DNA of 55,146 nucleotides from an uncultured Lactobacillus sp. (GTDB taxonomy: Bacteria > Bacillota > Bacilli > Lactobacillales > Lactobacillaceae): positions 1 through 55,146 of the forward strand of contig NZ_CARBVX010000014.1 in assembly GCF_948948975.1 (NCBI RefSeq), written 5' to 3'. Both the position numbers and the translations under genes were made by a program. Shown piece by piece: positions 43,741 through 53,060 of this stretch. The notes below the pieces were generated by a model. The model saw nothing but the letters and a program-made list of their open reading frames with translations, was not told where the DNA came from and did no database searches. Each line of letters starts with the position of its first letter. The stretch's first letter is position 1.

Positions 43741-45015
43741 TTATTTTGCTAATTTAAAAATTACTGTAAAGATAATCATATCATCTTTATGACTAACATG
43801 AATTTTCCCATGAAATGTGTGAACAATCTCTTGTGCCATTGCTAATCCAATTCCAAATCCTGATTGCTTTGAATTATGTGATTCATCTTCACGATAGAAT
43901 CGCTCAAAGAAATGCGAATAATCTTTTCCTTTTCCATCCTTATAAGTATTAGCAACCTTTAAGATAGCATTTGTTCCTAACTTCCCTTTAGTTAAAGTTA
44001 CGAGCACTTTTCCATCTTTATCACAATATTTACGTGCATTATCTAGTAAGATATTAATTAATTCACTTAAAACATTTGTCTCTGCTTTAACATATAGATC
44101 TGGCATAATCATTCCGCTATATTTAAGATGATTTTTTTGCATTACGGACTTAAAGCTATTGACATTCTTTTTAACAATTTTAGAAAAATTCACTTTATTT
44201 AGGACTACTTCACCGGTTTCGCCAGTCCGAGCTAGTGCAATTAAGCGATTAATTAACCTTGTTAGTCGGTCAACTTGTTCTTTGGTACTTTTATTCCATT
44301 CCGAATTATTACCTAGCATTTCTTCCATTTCGGTATTAGCAGAAATAATTGCCAAAGGAGTTTTTAATTCATGGCCAGCATTGGTAATAAACTCACGTTG
44401 TTTATGATATGTTGTAATAATTGGACCGATCGCCTTTTTAGAAACCAAAATTAATACCAAGGCAAAAACAATCAAAGCCCCAATTCCTAAAACAATCGAT
44501 ACCCTAACTAGGAGAGAAAAACGATGATAAATCAGCGATTCATTTAAATAAACAATAAACTTACGACCAGTCTGATTTTTTCCAACACGGTAAGCATACT
44601 GATTATTCCCAATTGTCACTACTCCATCTGTTGTCTTATCCTTAAAAATTCTCTTACTTGTACTAAGAATTTCAGATGGTCCAACATCATAAACATTATC
44701 ATCATTGACTATCCGTGGATTACTCTGCGGAGTCTCGGCAACAGTGAAATAACGATATTGAAAAACTGCCTCTGGATTATATTCACCTGCCAAAAAATTC
44801 TTATTAATTGGATCTTTTTGATTACCAAAGACTGGCTTAACATTCCGCGGGGTTAATTGTCCTTGATTGTTCACCAAGGCTGTTAAAACTCGATCCACTT
44901 CATTATGACTTTGCGTATAGCTAACTCCTAATAAAGCACCTAAGGTAATTATGAGTACTATAAACAAGGCCGTAATCGACATTCCAATAAATTTCCACCG
45001 AAAGTTTTGGATCAT
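43741..45015 (-). CDS. Sensor histidine kinase
   Basis: 424 aa membrane kinase. Two spans (about 10-32 and 170-192) bracket an extracellular sensor domain of about 135 residues. The phosphoacceptor H215 lies in NAGHELKTPLA, the N box reads INILLDNARKYC, and the G2 region reads GFGIGLAMAQEIV. No HAMP domain is obvious. It starts 10 bases after the response regulator stop. The extracellular ligand is unknown. Confidence 0.93.
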   Translation of the reverse strand: MIQNFRWKFIGMSITALFIVLIITLGALLGVSYTQSHNEVDRVLTALVNNQGQLTPRNVKPVFGNQKDPINKNFLAGEYNPEAVFQYRYFTVAETPQSNPRIVNDDNVYDVGPSEILSTSKRIFKDKTTDGVVTIGNNQYAYRVGKNQTGRKFIVYLNESLIYHRFSLLVRVSIVLGIGALIVFALVLILVSKKAIGPIITTYHKQREFITNAGHELKTPLAIISANTEMEEMLGNNSEWNKSTKEQVDRLTRLINRLIALARTGETGEVVLNKVNFSKIVKKNVNSFKSVMQKNHLKYSGMIMPDLYVKAETNVLSELINILLDNARKYCDKDGKVLVTLTKGKLGTNAILKVANTYKDGKGKDYSHFFERFYREDESHNSKQSGFGIGLAMAQEIVHTFHGKIHVSHKDDMIIFTVIFKLAK

Positions 45016-45025
45016 TTTAGCTCAC

Positions 45026-45691
45026 CTACCTAATTAAGGAAAAACTACCACCTTTTTCACCGACAATCTGAACTGAGCTTTGAATCGACTGCAACTTTTG
45101 TCTTAAGTAAGAAATATAAATCCAGACTACATCCTCACTAGCTTCCTCATCCTCTTTCCAAACATGTGCTAGTAAATCTGAAGTTGAAAATTCTTTTCCT
45201 TCATTAAGCATCAAGTAATTCAAAAGTTGTGTTTCTTTACTTCCTAAACGAATAGAATTATGACTGACTAACTCTTGTTCAGCAACATTTAAAGCGAGAT
45301 CTCCGACTTCAACCTCATTAGGTGTATATTGATCGTCACGTCGCTCTTTTGAACGTAAACGTGCTAGCAGCTCTTTTAGTGAGAATGGCTTAGTTAAATA
45401 GTCATCTGCTCCGCTATCTAAACCAGTTACTCGATCATCAACTTCTGCTTTTGCAGTTAACATTAAAACATAAGTCTTATCCCCACTCTTGCGAATCTCT
45501 TTGAGGGCAGTAATTCCATCCATGACCGGCATCATAATATCTAATATGATAACGTCATATGAATTTTTTTTAGCAAGTTCAACTGCATCCCGACCATTAA
45601 AAACAGGGTCGACCTCATAATTGACACTCTGCATTGCTGCTACTAAAACACGAGACAGTTGTTCTTCATCTTCTGCAAGCAAAATTTTCAT
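45026..45691 (-). CDS. OmpR-family response regulator
   Basis: 221 aa. The receiver domain has D7/D9 acidic pocket residues, phosphoacceptor D51 in IILDIMMPVMDG and the conserved Lys in LTKPFSLKEL. A winged-helix DNA-binding domain follows (about 125-221). It starts 4 bases after the small alarmone synthetase stop and precedes the kinase, forming one operon. Confidence 0.94.
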   Translation of the reverse strand: MKILLAEDEEQLSRVLVAAMQSVNYEVDPVFNGRDAVELAKKNSYDVIILDIMMPVMDGITALKEIRKSGDKTYVLMLTAKAEVDDRVTGLDSGADDYLTKPFSLKELLARLRSKERRDDQYTPNEVEVGDLALNVAEQELVSHNSIRLGSKETQLLNYLMLNEGKEFSTSDLLAHVWKEDEEASEDVVWIYISYLRQKLQSIQSSVQIVGEKGGSFSLIR

Positions 45692-45695
45692 TAAG

Positions 45696-46307
45696 TTAAT
45701 CTTCCTCTCTAATTAAATGGCGCAAAGTCTGCATACTTACATCACAAGAAGCTAATTCATCAGCCACTCGCTTCAACTCTTTACCAATCATTTCGGGATT
45801 CTTTATCTTATGCTTATACTTCATTTCATGCTCTAAACTAGCCCAAGTATCCATCGCTATCGTTCTAAGTTGTACTTCAACATAGTAGTGGCCCGGGGTG
45901 TTTCCTACAATATCTTCTTCGGGTCTTTTAACATCTAAAATCATATGATAAGAACGATACCCATTTGGTTTAGCATTTGTAATGTAATCTTTTTGCTTGA
46001 CGATTTCTACGTCGTCCCATTCCTTAATTAAATCGATACAGGTATAAATGTCATCAATAAAATTGCAAACCACACGAATTCCTACACTATCTCGATTTTC
46101 TTTTAGAGCTGATTCTGGAGTCACTGGCAATTCTTTTCGTTGACATTTTTCAATCATACTTTCTGGCCGCTTAACTCGGCCAATCAAGTGTTCATATAGG
46201 CTATCGCCGGTCTTTTCCTGATGAAGTTGATTTTCTTTCCTAAAGTACTCCAACATTTGGTTAAGTAAACTATCTAAAACTGGACTATAACCACCATAAA
46301 TATCCAT
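45696..46307 (-). CDS. Small alarmone synthetase (RelP/RelQ type)
   Basis: 203 aa single-domain (p)ppGpp synthetase. Visible traits are RVKRPESMIEKC for substrate binding, NRDSVGIRVVCNFIDD with the metal Asp, KPNGYRSYH, and VEVQLRTIAMDTWASLEHEMKYK with the catalytic Glu. It lacks hydrolase, TGS and ACT domains. The gene order synthetase, response regulator, kinase is that of the relPRS operon of Streptococcus mutans, which favours RelP, but sequence alone does not separate RelP from RelQ. It is first in the operon, behind an extended -10 promoter. Confidence 0.88.
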   Translation of the reverse strand: MDIYGGYSPVLDSLLNQMLEYFRKENQLHQEKTGDSLYEHLIGRVKRPESMIEKCQRKELPVTPESALKENRDSVGIRVVCNFIDDIYTCIDLIKEWDDVEIVKQKDYITNAKPNGYRSYHMILDVKRPEEDIVGNTPGHYYVEVQLRTIAMDTWASLEHEMKYKHKIKNPEMIGKELKRVADELASCDVSMQTLRHLIREED

Positions 46308-46335
46308 ACTAATCCCTCTTTATTGATTTACTAAT

Positions 46336-46344
46336 ATTATAGCA
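46336..46344 (-). promoter_or_regulatory. Extended -10 promoter of the alarmone synthetase operon
   Basis: On the minus strand TGC directly before TATAAT forms an extended -10. No good -35 box is visible at 17 bases. Confidence 0.6.
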
Positions 46345-46373
46345 GGAGAGATTTTTTAATAACTATAATACTG

Positions 46374-46544
46374 TTAATTTAAAGAATTTTTGCTTTTTAT
46401 TAGAAAAACTAAAAAAGTAAGATTCCATATTAATAAGCAGATCATAACTCCTAAAATAGAATTTTTAACTAACCATAAAATTAAAGATCCAATAATAAAG
46501 TGCAATAGTAAATAAAATTAACTCATATGAACTATTTTATTCAA
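46374..46544 (-). pseudogene. Possible remnant of a small membrane protein
   Basis: A TTG-started frame with GAGAGAG upstream reads MNKIVHMS, then one TAA, then about 48 codons of hydrophobic sequence (FYLLLHFIIGSLILWLVKN... with two possible spans) to a stop. It fills half of the 335-base gap between the alarmone synthetase and osmC. Family unknown; could be chance in A+T-rich DNA. Confidence 0.25.
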
Positions 46545-46599
46545 TTGAATCTCTCTCAAACTTAACTAGTTTCTATCTTGCCTTATTCATAAAAAAATC

Positions 46600-46633
46600 A
46601 AAAATGCCCTTAGTCGTTATGCGACTAAGAGCA
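46600..46633 (-). terminator. Terminator of the osmolyte importer / osmC operon
   Basis: An 11-bp stem (GCTCTTAGTCG with CGACTAAGGGC) and a T run on the minus strand, just after the osmC stop. Confidence 0.88.
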
Positions 46634-46643
46634 AATTGATAAC

Positions 46644-47054
46644 TTAATTTTCTAATTCTACGTATGTTTTCACACTCTGTGATACTGTTTGATAAACAGT
46701 TGAAACGTGTAGAGTATGAGCTAAAAAGTCTTGTTTTTCTTCTTGAGACATAGAACTTTCAAAAGAAATCGTAATTAACATTTCACTCACAACTGACTTT
46801 CCATGACCGAGTTTAGTAGTAATTGCCTGATTTGTCACTTTAAAGTTCTTTACATCTAAATGATGTACATTTGCAATCATCCCTGCAGAAATTGAAATAC
46901 AAGAGTTAACAGCACCAGCTAAATATTCTACTGGATTCGGGGCAACATTTTTACCACTTGCTGATTCATCAGCCATGAATTTATTTTTCTTTGTTCGATT
47001 TTCAATTTGCCAAGGAGTGTCAGTTAATTCACTTTTTACTGTATATTTTGTCAT
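46644..47054 (-). CDS. OsmC-family protein, only one of the usual two Cys
   Basis: 136 aa, OsmC/Ohr fold. The first reactive Cys is in AVNSCISISAG (about residue 52). The second Cys expected near residue 115 is absent (HVSTVYQTVSQSV), so the two-Cys peroxidase cycle of Ohr/OsmC seems impossible; many YhfA-like members share this lack. It starts 12 bases after the osmolyte importer and is its last operon gene, which suggests osmotic or oxidative stress duty. Confidence 0.85.
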   Translation of the reverse strand: MTKYTVKSELTDTPWQIENRTKKNKFMADESASGKNVAPNPVEYLAGAVNSCISISAGMIANVHHLDVKNFKVTNQAITTKLGHGKSVVSEMLITISFESSMSQEEKQDFLAHTLHVSTVYQTVSQSVKTYVELEN

Positions 47055-47066
47055 TTTTTCTCTTTT

Positions 47067-48614
47067 CTAAACTAATCCATGTTTTACCAAATAATCATGA
47101 GCTACTTTAGCAGGTTTCTCATGCTTAACATTAACTTGATAATTCATTTGCTGCATCTCTTCAGTAGTAATTTTACCGGCCAATTCATTTAAAGCCTTTA
47201 CAATTTGAGGATTTCTCTCTGCAAATTTTGCCCTCATTAAGGGAGCTCCCTGATATGGTGGGAAGAATTTCTTATCATCATCTAGCATCACTAAATTATA
47301 CTTCTTAATTTCTGCATCTGTTGTATAGCCATCAACAACATTAGCTTGATTATTAGCAATAGCATGATAGCGAATGCTCGATTCAGTACTCTTAATTGAA
47401 GCAAAATCTAATTTATAAATTTTCTTTAGACCTGGATAACCATCTTTTAATGAAGTGAAGTCCGGATCAAAGGCTGCATGTACTTTTTTATTTACACGAT
47501 TTAAGTCACTCATCTTGGTCAAGTGATTGTCTTTAGCAAATTTTTGTGTTGTAGCTAAAGCATAACCATTCTGGTAAGCCATCGGCTTCAGATATTCCAT
47601 ATCAAATTGTTTCTTTAAATCGCTTCTAGCTTCTACATAGACCTGATTTGGATCATTCCCGGTCTTTTTACCAGTTTTGACTAAAGTTTGTAAAACTGTA
47701 CCTGTAAATTCAGGGTAAATATCAATCTTATCCGTTTGAAGAGCTTTGAATAAAAATGTGGTTCCACCAAAGTTAGGTTTTAAAACCACCTTAGTATTAG
47801 GATCATTCTTTTCGATTAGGTCCTTATACATATTAATCAAAATAGCCGGTTCGGATCCCATTTTTCCAGCAATGGTAATCGTCTGTTTCGGTTCAGCAAC
47901 ATTTTTAGAAGTATTAGCATAATGGTTATACAGACTACTTCCACCCCAAATTACTAAGGCTAAGGCAATTAATGCACTTCCTACTTTTAGACGTTTATTA
48001 CTTTTTGAAATGAATTTTAAAACGCCACTAAATATTAGAGCAAGCAATGCAGATAAAATTGCTCCCATTAAGACTTCAGTATTATTGTTTGAATTAATCC
48101 CAACGTAGATATAAGTTCCTAAGCCTCCGCCACCAATTAAAGCAGCTAAAGTAGCTGTACCAATAATCATAACTAGAGCGATCCGAATTCCGGCTACTAT
48201 CATCGGCATGGCCATTGGAATTTCTAGTCGCTGCAATTTTTTCCATTTAGTTAACCCAAAAGCAGTAGCGGCTTCTTCTAGATTTTCGGGTATTTCCGTT
48301 AATCCTGAATAAGTATTTTGAAATATCGGCATAATTGCATATAAAACTAATGCAATGACTGCTGGCACGGTTCCTATTCCGACAAATGGCAGCAGTAAAC
48401 CTAAAACTGCCAAACTAGGAATTGTTTGAATAATTCCCGCTATTTGAAGTGTAAATTCAGCAGCTTTTTTGTGACCTTTCAAAATAAAAGCCAGCGGAAT
48501 TGCAATTGCCATTGCAATCAGCAACGCAATCAGAGAAATCTTAATATGAACAAGCGTGGTAGCCCAAATTTGTTCATGTTCAGTTAATAACATCTGCCAT
48601 AGTGATTTAATCAT
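47067..48614 (-). CDS. Glycine betaine/carnitine/choline ABC importer, fused permease and binding protein
   Basis: 515 aa. The N-terminal half (about 1-215) is a permease with about six spans and the EAA-type loop (ENLEEAATAFGLTKW). The C-terminal half (about 240-515) is an OpuAC/ProX-type solute-binding domain facing outward (KTITIAGKMGSEPAIL... pattern near 243, binding-site aromatic residues downstream). Such fusions are known from BusAB and related importers. It overlaps the ATPase gene by 8 bases. Substrate class (quaternary ammonium osmolytes) is inferred from family. Confidence 0.9.
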   Translation of the reverse strand: MIKSLWQMLLTEHEQIWATTLVHIKISLIALLIAMAIAIPLAFILKGHKKAAEFTLQIAGIIQTIPSLAVLGLLLPFVGIGTVPAVIALVLYAIMPIFQNTYSGLTEIPENLEEAATAFGLTKWKKLQRLEIPMAMPMIVAGIRIALVMIIGTATLAALIGGGGLGTYIYVGINSNNNTEVLMGAILSALLALIFSGVLKFISKSNKRLKVGSALIALALVIWGGSSLYNHYANTSKNVAEPKQTITIAGKMGSEPAILINMYKDLIEKNDPNTKVVLKPNFGGTTFLFKALQTDKIDIYPEFTGTVLQTLVKTGKKTGNDPNQVYVEARSDLKKQFDMEYLKPMAYQNGYALATTQKFAKDNHLTKMSDLNRVNKKVHAAFDPDFTSLKDGYPGLKKIYKLDFASIKSTESSIRYHAIANNQANVVDGYTTDAEIKKYNLVMLDDDKKFFPPYQGAPLMRAKFAERNPQIVKALNELAGKITTEEMQQMNYQVNVKHEKPAKVAHDYLVKHGLV

Positions 48615-49566
48615 GTCCAGCCACCCACTTTAAAAAGAAATTCCAAACTCTTTTTGGCTCAATTAAAAATTCTCCAAACCTGGTCTCTGCAACAAACAGA
48701 GTATCAGGATGGTTAGAACAATCTTTAATTAAATCCTCTACGCTATCGACATGATATCGAACAAGTGTATCCACTTTAGGATAGAATCGTGGATCTACGC
48801 CCAATTCGCTCTTCAATAAAGTTTCAAGATCAAGCTTTTGATTAATTCGATTTCCTGCAAAAAATTGCTGTACAAATTTTGTAGCAGGATGTCTTAAAAT
48901 TTCTCTAGGTTTGCCAACTTGCTCTAAAACGCCCTTATGCAAAACTCCAATTGTGTTTCCTAAACGAATGGCTTCTTGCATGTCATGTGTTACAAACATT
49001 ACTGTCTTATTAAATTGTTCATGTAAATTAATAAGTAAGTCTTGTAGTTGTTTTTTTACGACGGGATCAAGAGCAGAAAAAGGTTCATCCATTAAAACAA
49101 CCTCAGGATCAGCTGCCAAAGCTCGAATAATACCTACTCGTTGTTGTTCTCCCCCTGATAATTCACTTGGCATGCGATCACAATATAATTTTGGATCTAA
49201 ATCAACTGATTTTAACAGTTCCTCCTGCTTTTTCCGCCGTTCTTTGCGATCAACACCCTCTTGCTCTAACACAATTGTAATATTTTCACCAACAGTTAAA
49301 TTTGGAAACAAACTAGCAGTTTGTAATACATAACCAGTCTTTTCCCTTAGTTTACGTAAATTATATTCTTTTATTGATTTATTATTTAGAAGAATTTGTC
49401 CCTTAGTTGGTTCAATAAGCCGGTTAAACATCTTTAGCAAAGTTGTCTTCCCGCTTCCACTTGGTCCAACTAAAACAAAAATATCTCCTTTTTTCACTGT
49501 GAAAGAAACATCTTTTAAAATTTCTTGTCCATCGTATTTTTTTGAAATATTTTTATATTCAATCAT
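48607..49566 (-). CDS. Osmolyte ABC importer ATPase
   Basis: 319 aa. Walker A GPSGSGKTT (about 34-42), signature LSGGEQQRVGI, Walker B VVLMDEPFSALD, and the H-loop THDMQEA. The C-terminal 80 residues are a short accessory domain, not a clear CBS pair. First gene of the operon ATPase - fused permease/SBP - osmC. Confidence 0.93.
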   Translation of the reverse strand: MIEYKNISKKYDGQEILKDVSFTVKKGDIFVLVGPSGSGKTTLLKMFNRLIEPTKGQILLNNKSIKEYNLRKLREKTGYVLQTASLFPNLTVGENITIVLEQEGVDRKERRKKQEELLKSVDLDPKLYCDRMPSELSGGEQQRVGIIRALAADPEVVLMDEPFSALDPVVKKQLQDLLINLHEQFNKTVMFVTHDMQEAIRLGNTIGVLHKGVLEQVGKPREILRHPATKFVQQFFAGNRINQKLDLETLLKSELGVDPRFYPKVDTLVRYHVDSVEDLIKDCSNHPDTLFVAETRFGEFLIEPKRVWNFFLKWVAGHD

Positions 49567-49648
49567 TATTTTACCCTTATAAAAATAGTTATTTATATTT
49601 TCTCACTATTTATAAGAACTTGGCAAAAAGATTACATATTTTTAAGCA

Positions 49649-49682
49649 AAAAAATAAGACTGACAAAATAGTCAGTCTTATA
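49649..49682 (-). terminator. Terminator after galU
   Basis: A 12-bp stem (ATAAGACTGAC with GTCAGTCTTAT) and seven T on the minus strand. Confidence 0.9.
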
Positions 49683-49699
49683 GTTTCAAAGAAGTCTCA

Positions 49700-50605
49700 T
49701 TATTTCTTCTTAGAGTTTTTATCTTCTTTTTGTAACTTTTGAGCCATGTTAATAATGTACTCACGTAAATCATCTTTAATTTGAGGGTGAGATAAACCGT
49801 ATTCAATTGATGTTTCAAGGTAACCTTCCTTGTTACCAACATCATGACGTTCACCATTAAATACATGAGCAAATACTCGTTGAGTCTTGTTCATAGTATC
49901 AATTGCGTCAGTTAATTGAATTTCGCCACCACGACCAGGTTTTTGATGTGCTAAAATATCAAAAATTTCTGGAGTTAACAAGTAACGACCAATAATTGCG
50001 TAGTCACTAGGTGCCTTTTCAACGTCTGGCTTTTCAACAAAGGCCTTAACGTTAATTAAATCAGGTTCAATTTCACTATCTGGATCAATAACACCATACT
50101 TAGAAACTTCTTCATGTGGTACGGGCATAACAGCAATAGTTGATGCATGAGTCTTATCATAACGATCAATCAATTGTTTAGTTAGTGGCACATTATCTTC
50201 CATCAAGTCGTCACCAAGCATAACAGCAAATGGTTCATCCCCAACGAAGCTACGAGCTCTTAAAATCGCATCCCCTAAACCAGCTGGGTGTGGTTGACGA
50301 GTGTAGTAAAGGTTAACACCTAAGTTAGTAATTGATTGGGTTAAGTGTAAAAGATCAGTCTTACCCTTTTCTTCCAAATCTTGTTCTAGTTCTGGATTAG
50401 CATCAAAGTGATCTTCGATAGAACGCTTGTTTTTACCAGTAACAATCAAGATATCCTCAATTCCAGACTTTTTAGCTTCTTCTACAATAAATTGAATTGT
50501 TGGCTTATCAACAATAGGCACCATTTCCTTAGGCATAGCCTTAGTGGCAGGTAAAAATCTAGTACCTAATCCGGCTGCTGGAATAACTGCTTTTCTTACT
50601 TTCAT
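49700..50605 (-). CDS. galU: UTP-glucose-1-phosphate uridylyltransferase
   Basis: Makes UDP-glucose for glycolipids, teichoic acid and exopolysaccharide. 301 aa. The nucleotide loop [19 protein letters not shown] lies at 8-26, and MLGDD near 130 binds metal. I use the ATG with GAGGAG just upstream; a start 15 codons earlier is rejected. It follows the YihY gene by 57 bases on the same strand. Confidence 0.96.
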   Translation of the reverse strand: MKVRKAVIPAAGLGTRFLPATKAMPKEMVPIVDKPTIQFIVEEAKKSGIEDILIVTGKNKRSIEDHFDANPELEQDLEEKGKTDLLHLTQSITNLGVNLYYTRQPHPAGLGDAILRARSFVGDEPFAVMLGDDLMEDNVPLTKQLIDRYDKTHASTIAVMPVPHEEVSKYGVIDPDSEIEPDLINVKAFVEKPDVEKAPSDYAIIGRYLLTPEIFDILAHQKPGRGGEIQLTDAIDTMNKTQRVFAHVFNGERHDVGNKEGYLETSIEYGLSHPQIKDDLREYIINMAQKLQKEDKNSKKK

Positions 50606-50662
50606 TTTATTCTCCTCACAAAATAAGCTTTCCTTAGTGTATTTTACCAAACTTCTAGAAAC

Positions 50663-51586
50663 TTATTTAGCCAATTTACTATTTTTTCTAAAAATTCTCA
50701 AAATCGGGCTACGACTGTATTCAATTTTTCTACCTTTTAATTCATCCCCTGTCGCATTAATACAAATGCCTAATAAGAGTAAGAATGAACCAACATTTAG
50801 CCATAACATAAAGATTATGAAAGAACCAACAATTCCATAGTTTTGCCAACGCGTACCAAATTGTCTTAAATATAAACCAAAGAAATAAGACAAGGCGCTC
50901 CAGCTTACTACAGTAAACCATACTCCTGGCCAAACAATTCGTTTCTGGACAGTAATATTAGGAATGACATAGTTAATATATAAATTTATAATAACCGTCA
51001 TTAAGATTATAATCGGCCAGCGATAATTTTCCAATTTATATACCCACCATAATGATAAATTAAAAATTGGAGCTAAAAACTCCATGATTTGTCTACCAAA
51101 GGTAAAAACAAAAATCATTATTGAAAAGCCAACTACTAAAATTACTGAAAGGGCAAAACTAAAGGTTCGGGCAAGTAGATAGTTCCACCATGACTTACCT
51201 TTTTCTTTTTTATCAACACCATAAATCTTATTTGCTGCTAAGCGAATTGAATTAACTAAACAACTTAAAGACCAAATAGCAATTACAATACCAAGAGAAA
51301 TAAAACCACTTGAATGCTTTTTCAATAAAGCATTAATAATTGGCATAATTAGACTAGAAACTTGAGATGGAAAAATTAATTCAAGATAGCGAGCAATTGG
51401 CTTTGTATCAATACTAAATAGAGGTAAGACATTTCCAATAATAATGATGATTGGAAAAATACTTAATAGCACATAATACGCAATAATAATTGAAGTCTGA
51501 TTGATCTCGCCTTGGCTAATATATTTAGATAATAATTGAAAAAATTCTGTTATACGGCTTTTAGTCTGATTGAGAAAAGAATTCAT
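50663..51586 (-). CDS. YihY/BrkB-family membrane protein
   Basis: 307 aa with six membrane spans between about 35 and 275. YYVLLSIFPIIIIIGN near 37 is the typical first conserved block of the family, once misnamed ribonuclease BN. Function is unknown; a transporter role is suggested elsewhere. It starts 18 bases after map and is probably cotranscribed with it. Confidence 0.9.
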   Translation of the reverse strand: MNSFLNQTKSRITEFFQLLSKYISQGEINQTSIIIAYYVLLSIFPIIIIIGNVLPLFSIDTKPIARYLELIFPSQVSSLIMPIINALLKKHSSGFISLGIVIAIWSLSCLVNSIRLAANKIYGVDKKEKGKSWWNYLLARTFSFALSVILVVGFSIMIFVFTFGRQIMEFLAPIFNLSLWWVYKLENYRWPIIILMTVIINLYINYVIPNITVQKRIVWPGVWFTVVSWSALSYFFGLYLRQFGTRWQNYGIVGSFIIFMLWLNVGSFLLLLGICINATGDELKGRKIEYSRSPILRIFRKNSKLAK

Positions 51587-51604
51587 AAATTTTACTATCT
51601 GCTT

Positions 51605-52429
51605 TTAATCTTCATCTAAAAAGTGAGGAAGATATTTTTCGTAGCCATCATATGGCTTTTGTAAAGTTAAAATCTTTGGTCCATCTGGAGTAATTGCAAA
51701 AGTATGTTCAAATTGAGCTGCCTTTGAACCGTCTGGAGTTGCGTAGTAAACCCAATCATCATTAGGATCTGATACAGTCTTTTGTTCAATTCTCCAGTCT
51801 CCACCAGCTTCAACCATTGGTTCAACTGTAATAGTCATTCCTTCACGCAAACGTAAACCATGACCTGCTTTGCCCCAGTGAGGAACTTCTGGATCTTCGT
51901 GAATAGATGGTTGAATACCATGACCTACAAGTTCACGTACATCACCGTAGCCATTTTCATCTTCAACATAATTTTGAATAACGCTACCGATATCACCAAT
52001 ACGATTTCCAACAACGGCTTGATCAATTCCCATGTACATTGCTTTCTTAGTAACGTCCATTAATTTTTGATCTTCGGCAGAAATTTTACCAACACCATAA
52101 GTAGTACATGAATCAGTTTCATAGCCATCAACATTGCAAGTAACGTCAACGCTGACCAAGTCGCCCTCTTTTAAGATCTTATCTTTTCTAGGAATCGCAT
52201 GAGCAATTTCATCATTTACACTGATACAAGTGCCGTACTTATATCCTTCAAAACCTTGTTCTGAAAGACGTCCACCATGTTTTCTCATAAAATCTTGAGC
52301 AAATTCTTCAATTTCCCAAGTGGAAATTCCAGGTTTAATAACTTCGCGTAAACCTTCAAACATTGCTGCTAAAACGCGACCAGATTTTTGCATACCTTGT
52401 AACTCGCGCTTTGATTTAATTGTTATCAT
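51605..52429 (-). CDS. map: Methionine aminopeptidase, type I
   Basis: Removes the initiator Met from new proteins. 274 aa. The metal ligands are in order: VSVDVTCNVDGYETDSCTTYG (two Asp), GHGIQPSIHE (His), VEPMVE (Glu) and QFEHTFAIT (Glu). HAIPR holds the substrate His. Divergent from the flavodoxin gene with a 184-base shared region. Confidence 0.96.
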   Translation of the reverse strand: MITIKSKRELQGMQKSGRVLAAMFEGLREVIKPGISTWEIEEFAQDFMRKHGGRLSEQGFEGYKYGTCISVNDEIAHAIPRKDKILKEGDLVSVDVTCNVDGYETDSCTTYGVGKISAEDQKLMDVTKKAMYMGIDQAVVGNRIGDIGSVIQNYVEDENGYGDVRELVGHGIQPSIHEDPEVPHWGKAGHGLRLREGMTITVEPMVEAGGDWRIEQKTVSDPNDDWVYYATPDGSKAAQFEHTFAITPDGPKILTLQKPYDGYEKYLPHFLDED

Positions 52430-52551
52430 TAAAAAATCTCCCTTTTAATTTATATACTCTTAGCATACCTTAAATGGGTATGATTTTGTAGTTATTAAGA
52501 AAGTCTCAACCATTCATTATAAAGCTTTTCTTAAATAATTTCTCTTACGAT

Positions 52552-52581
52552 TTACAAACTTCTATACTTCTTTAGTATAAT
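52552..52581 (+). promoter_or_regulatory. Promoter of the flavodoxin gene
   Basis: TTACAA, 18-base spacer, perfect TATAAT. Confidence 0.65.
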
Positions 52582-52613
52582 AAGAGAAAACGTTATAGAA
52601 AGAAGTTTTTTGC

Positions 52614-53060
52614 ATGAAAGCACAAATTGTCTTTGCCAGCATGACTGGTAATGATGAAGATATGGCAGAAATTTTAGAAGAGAACTTACAAGATGCAGGT
52701 TTCGACGTAGAAAATATTGATGTCAGTTTTGCAGATGCTAGTTCTTATCTTGATGCTGACCTTTGCGTGATGGTTACCTACACATATGGCGAAGGTGTTA
52801 TGACTGATGAATTGAAAGACTTTTATGACCAACTAGTTACACTTGACCTATCCGGCAAAAAATTTGCAGTGATGGGTTCAGGAGACAAGACCTATAAAGA
52901 TCACTATTGTGAAAATGTAGATGATTTTGAAAAAGTATTTATTAAATGTGGCGCTATTGAAGCAGCAAAGCCAGTTAAGATAGAAAATGCTGTCGATGAT
53001 GATGACATCGCCTTAATTGACCAAGCTACTGAAGAAATTGTCGAGGCATTTAATGGCTAA
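52614..53060 (+). CDS. Flavodoxin
   Basis: 148 aa FMN-binding electron carrier. The phosphate loop reads FASMTGNDEDMAE (8-20), and two aromatic isoalloxazine-stacking sites follow (YTYGEGVM near 57, GDKTYKDHYCENV near 86). AGAAAGAAG precedes the ATG. Partner reductase is not in the window. The next gene overlaps it by 8 bases. Confidence 0.92.
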   Translation: MKAQIVFASMTGNDEDMAEILEENLQDAGFDVENIDVSFADASSYLDADLCVMVTYTYGEGVMTDELKDFYDQLVTLDLSGKKFAVMGSGDKTYKDHYCENVDDFEKVFIKCGAIEAAKPVKIENAVDDDDIALIDQATEEIVEAFNG

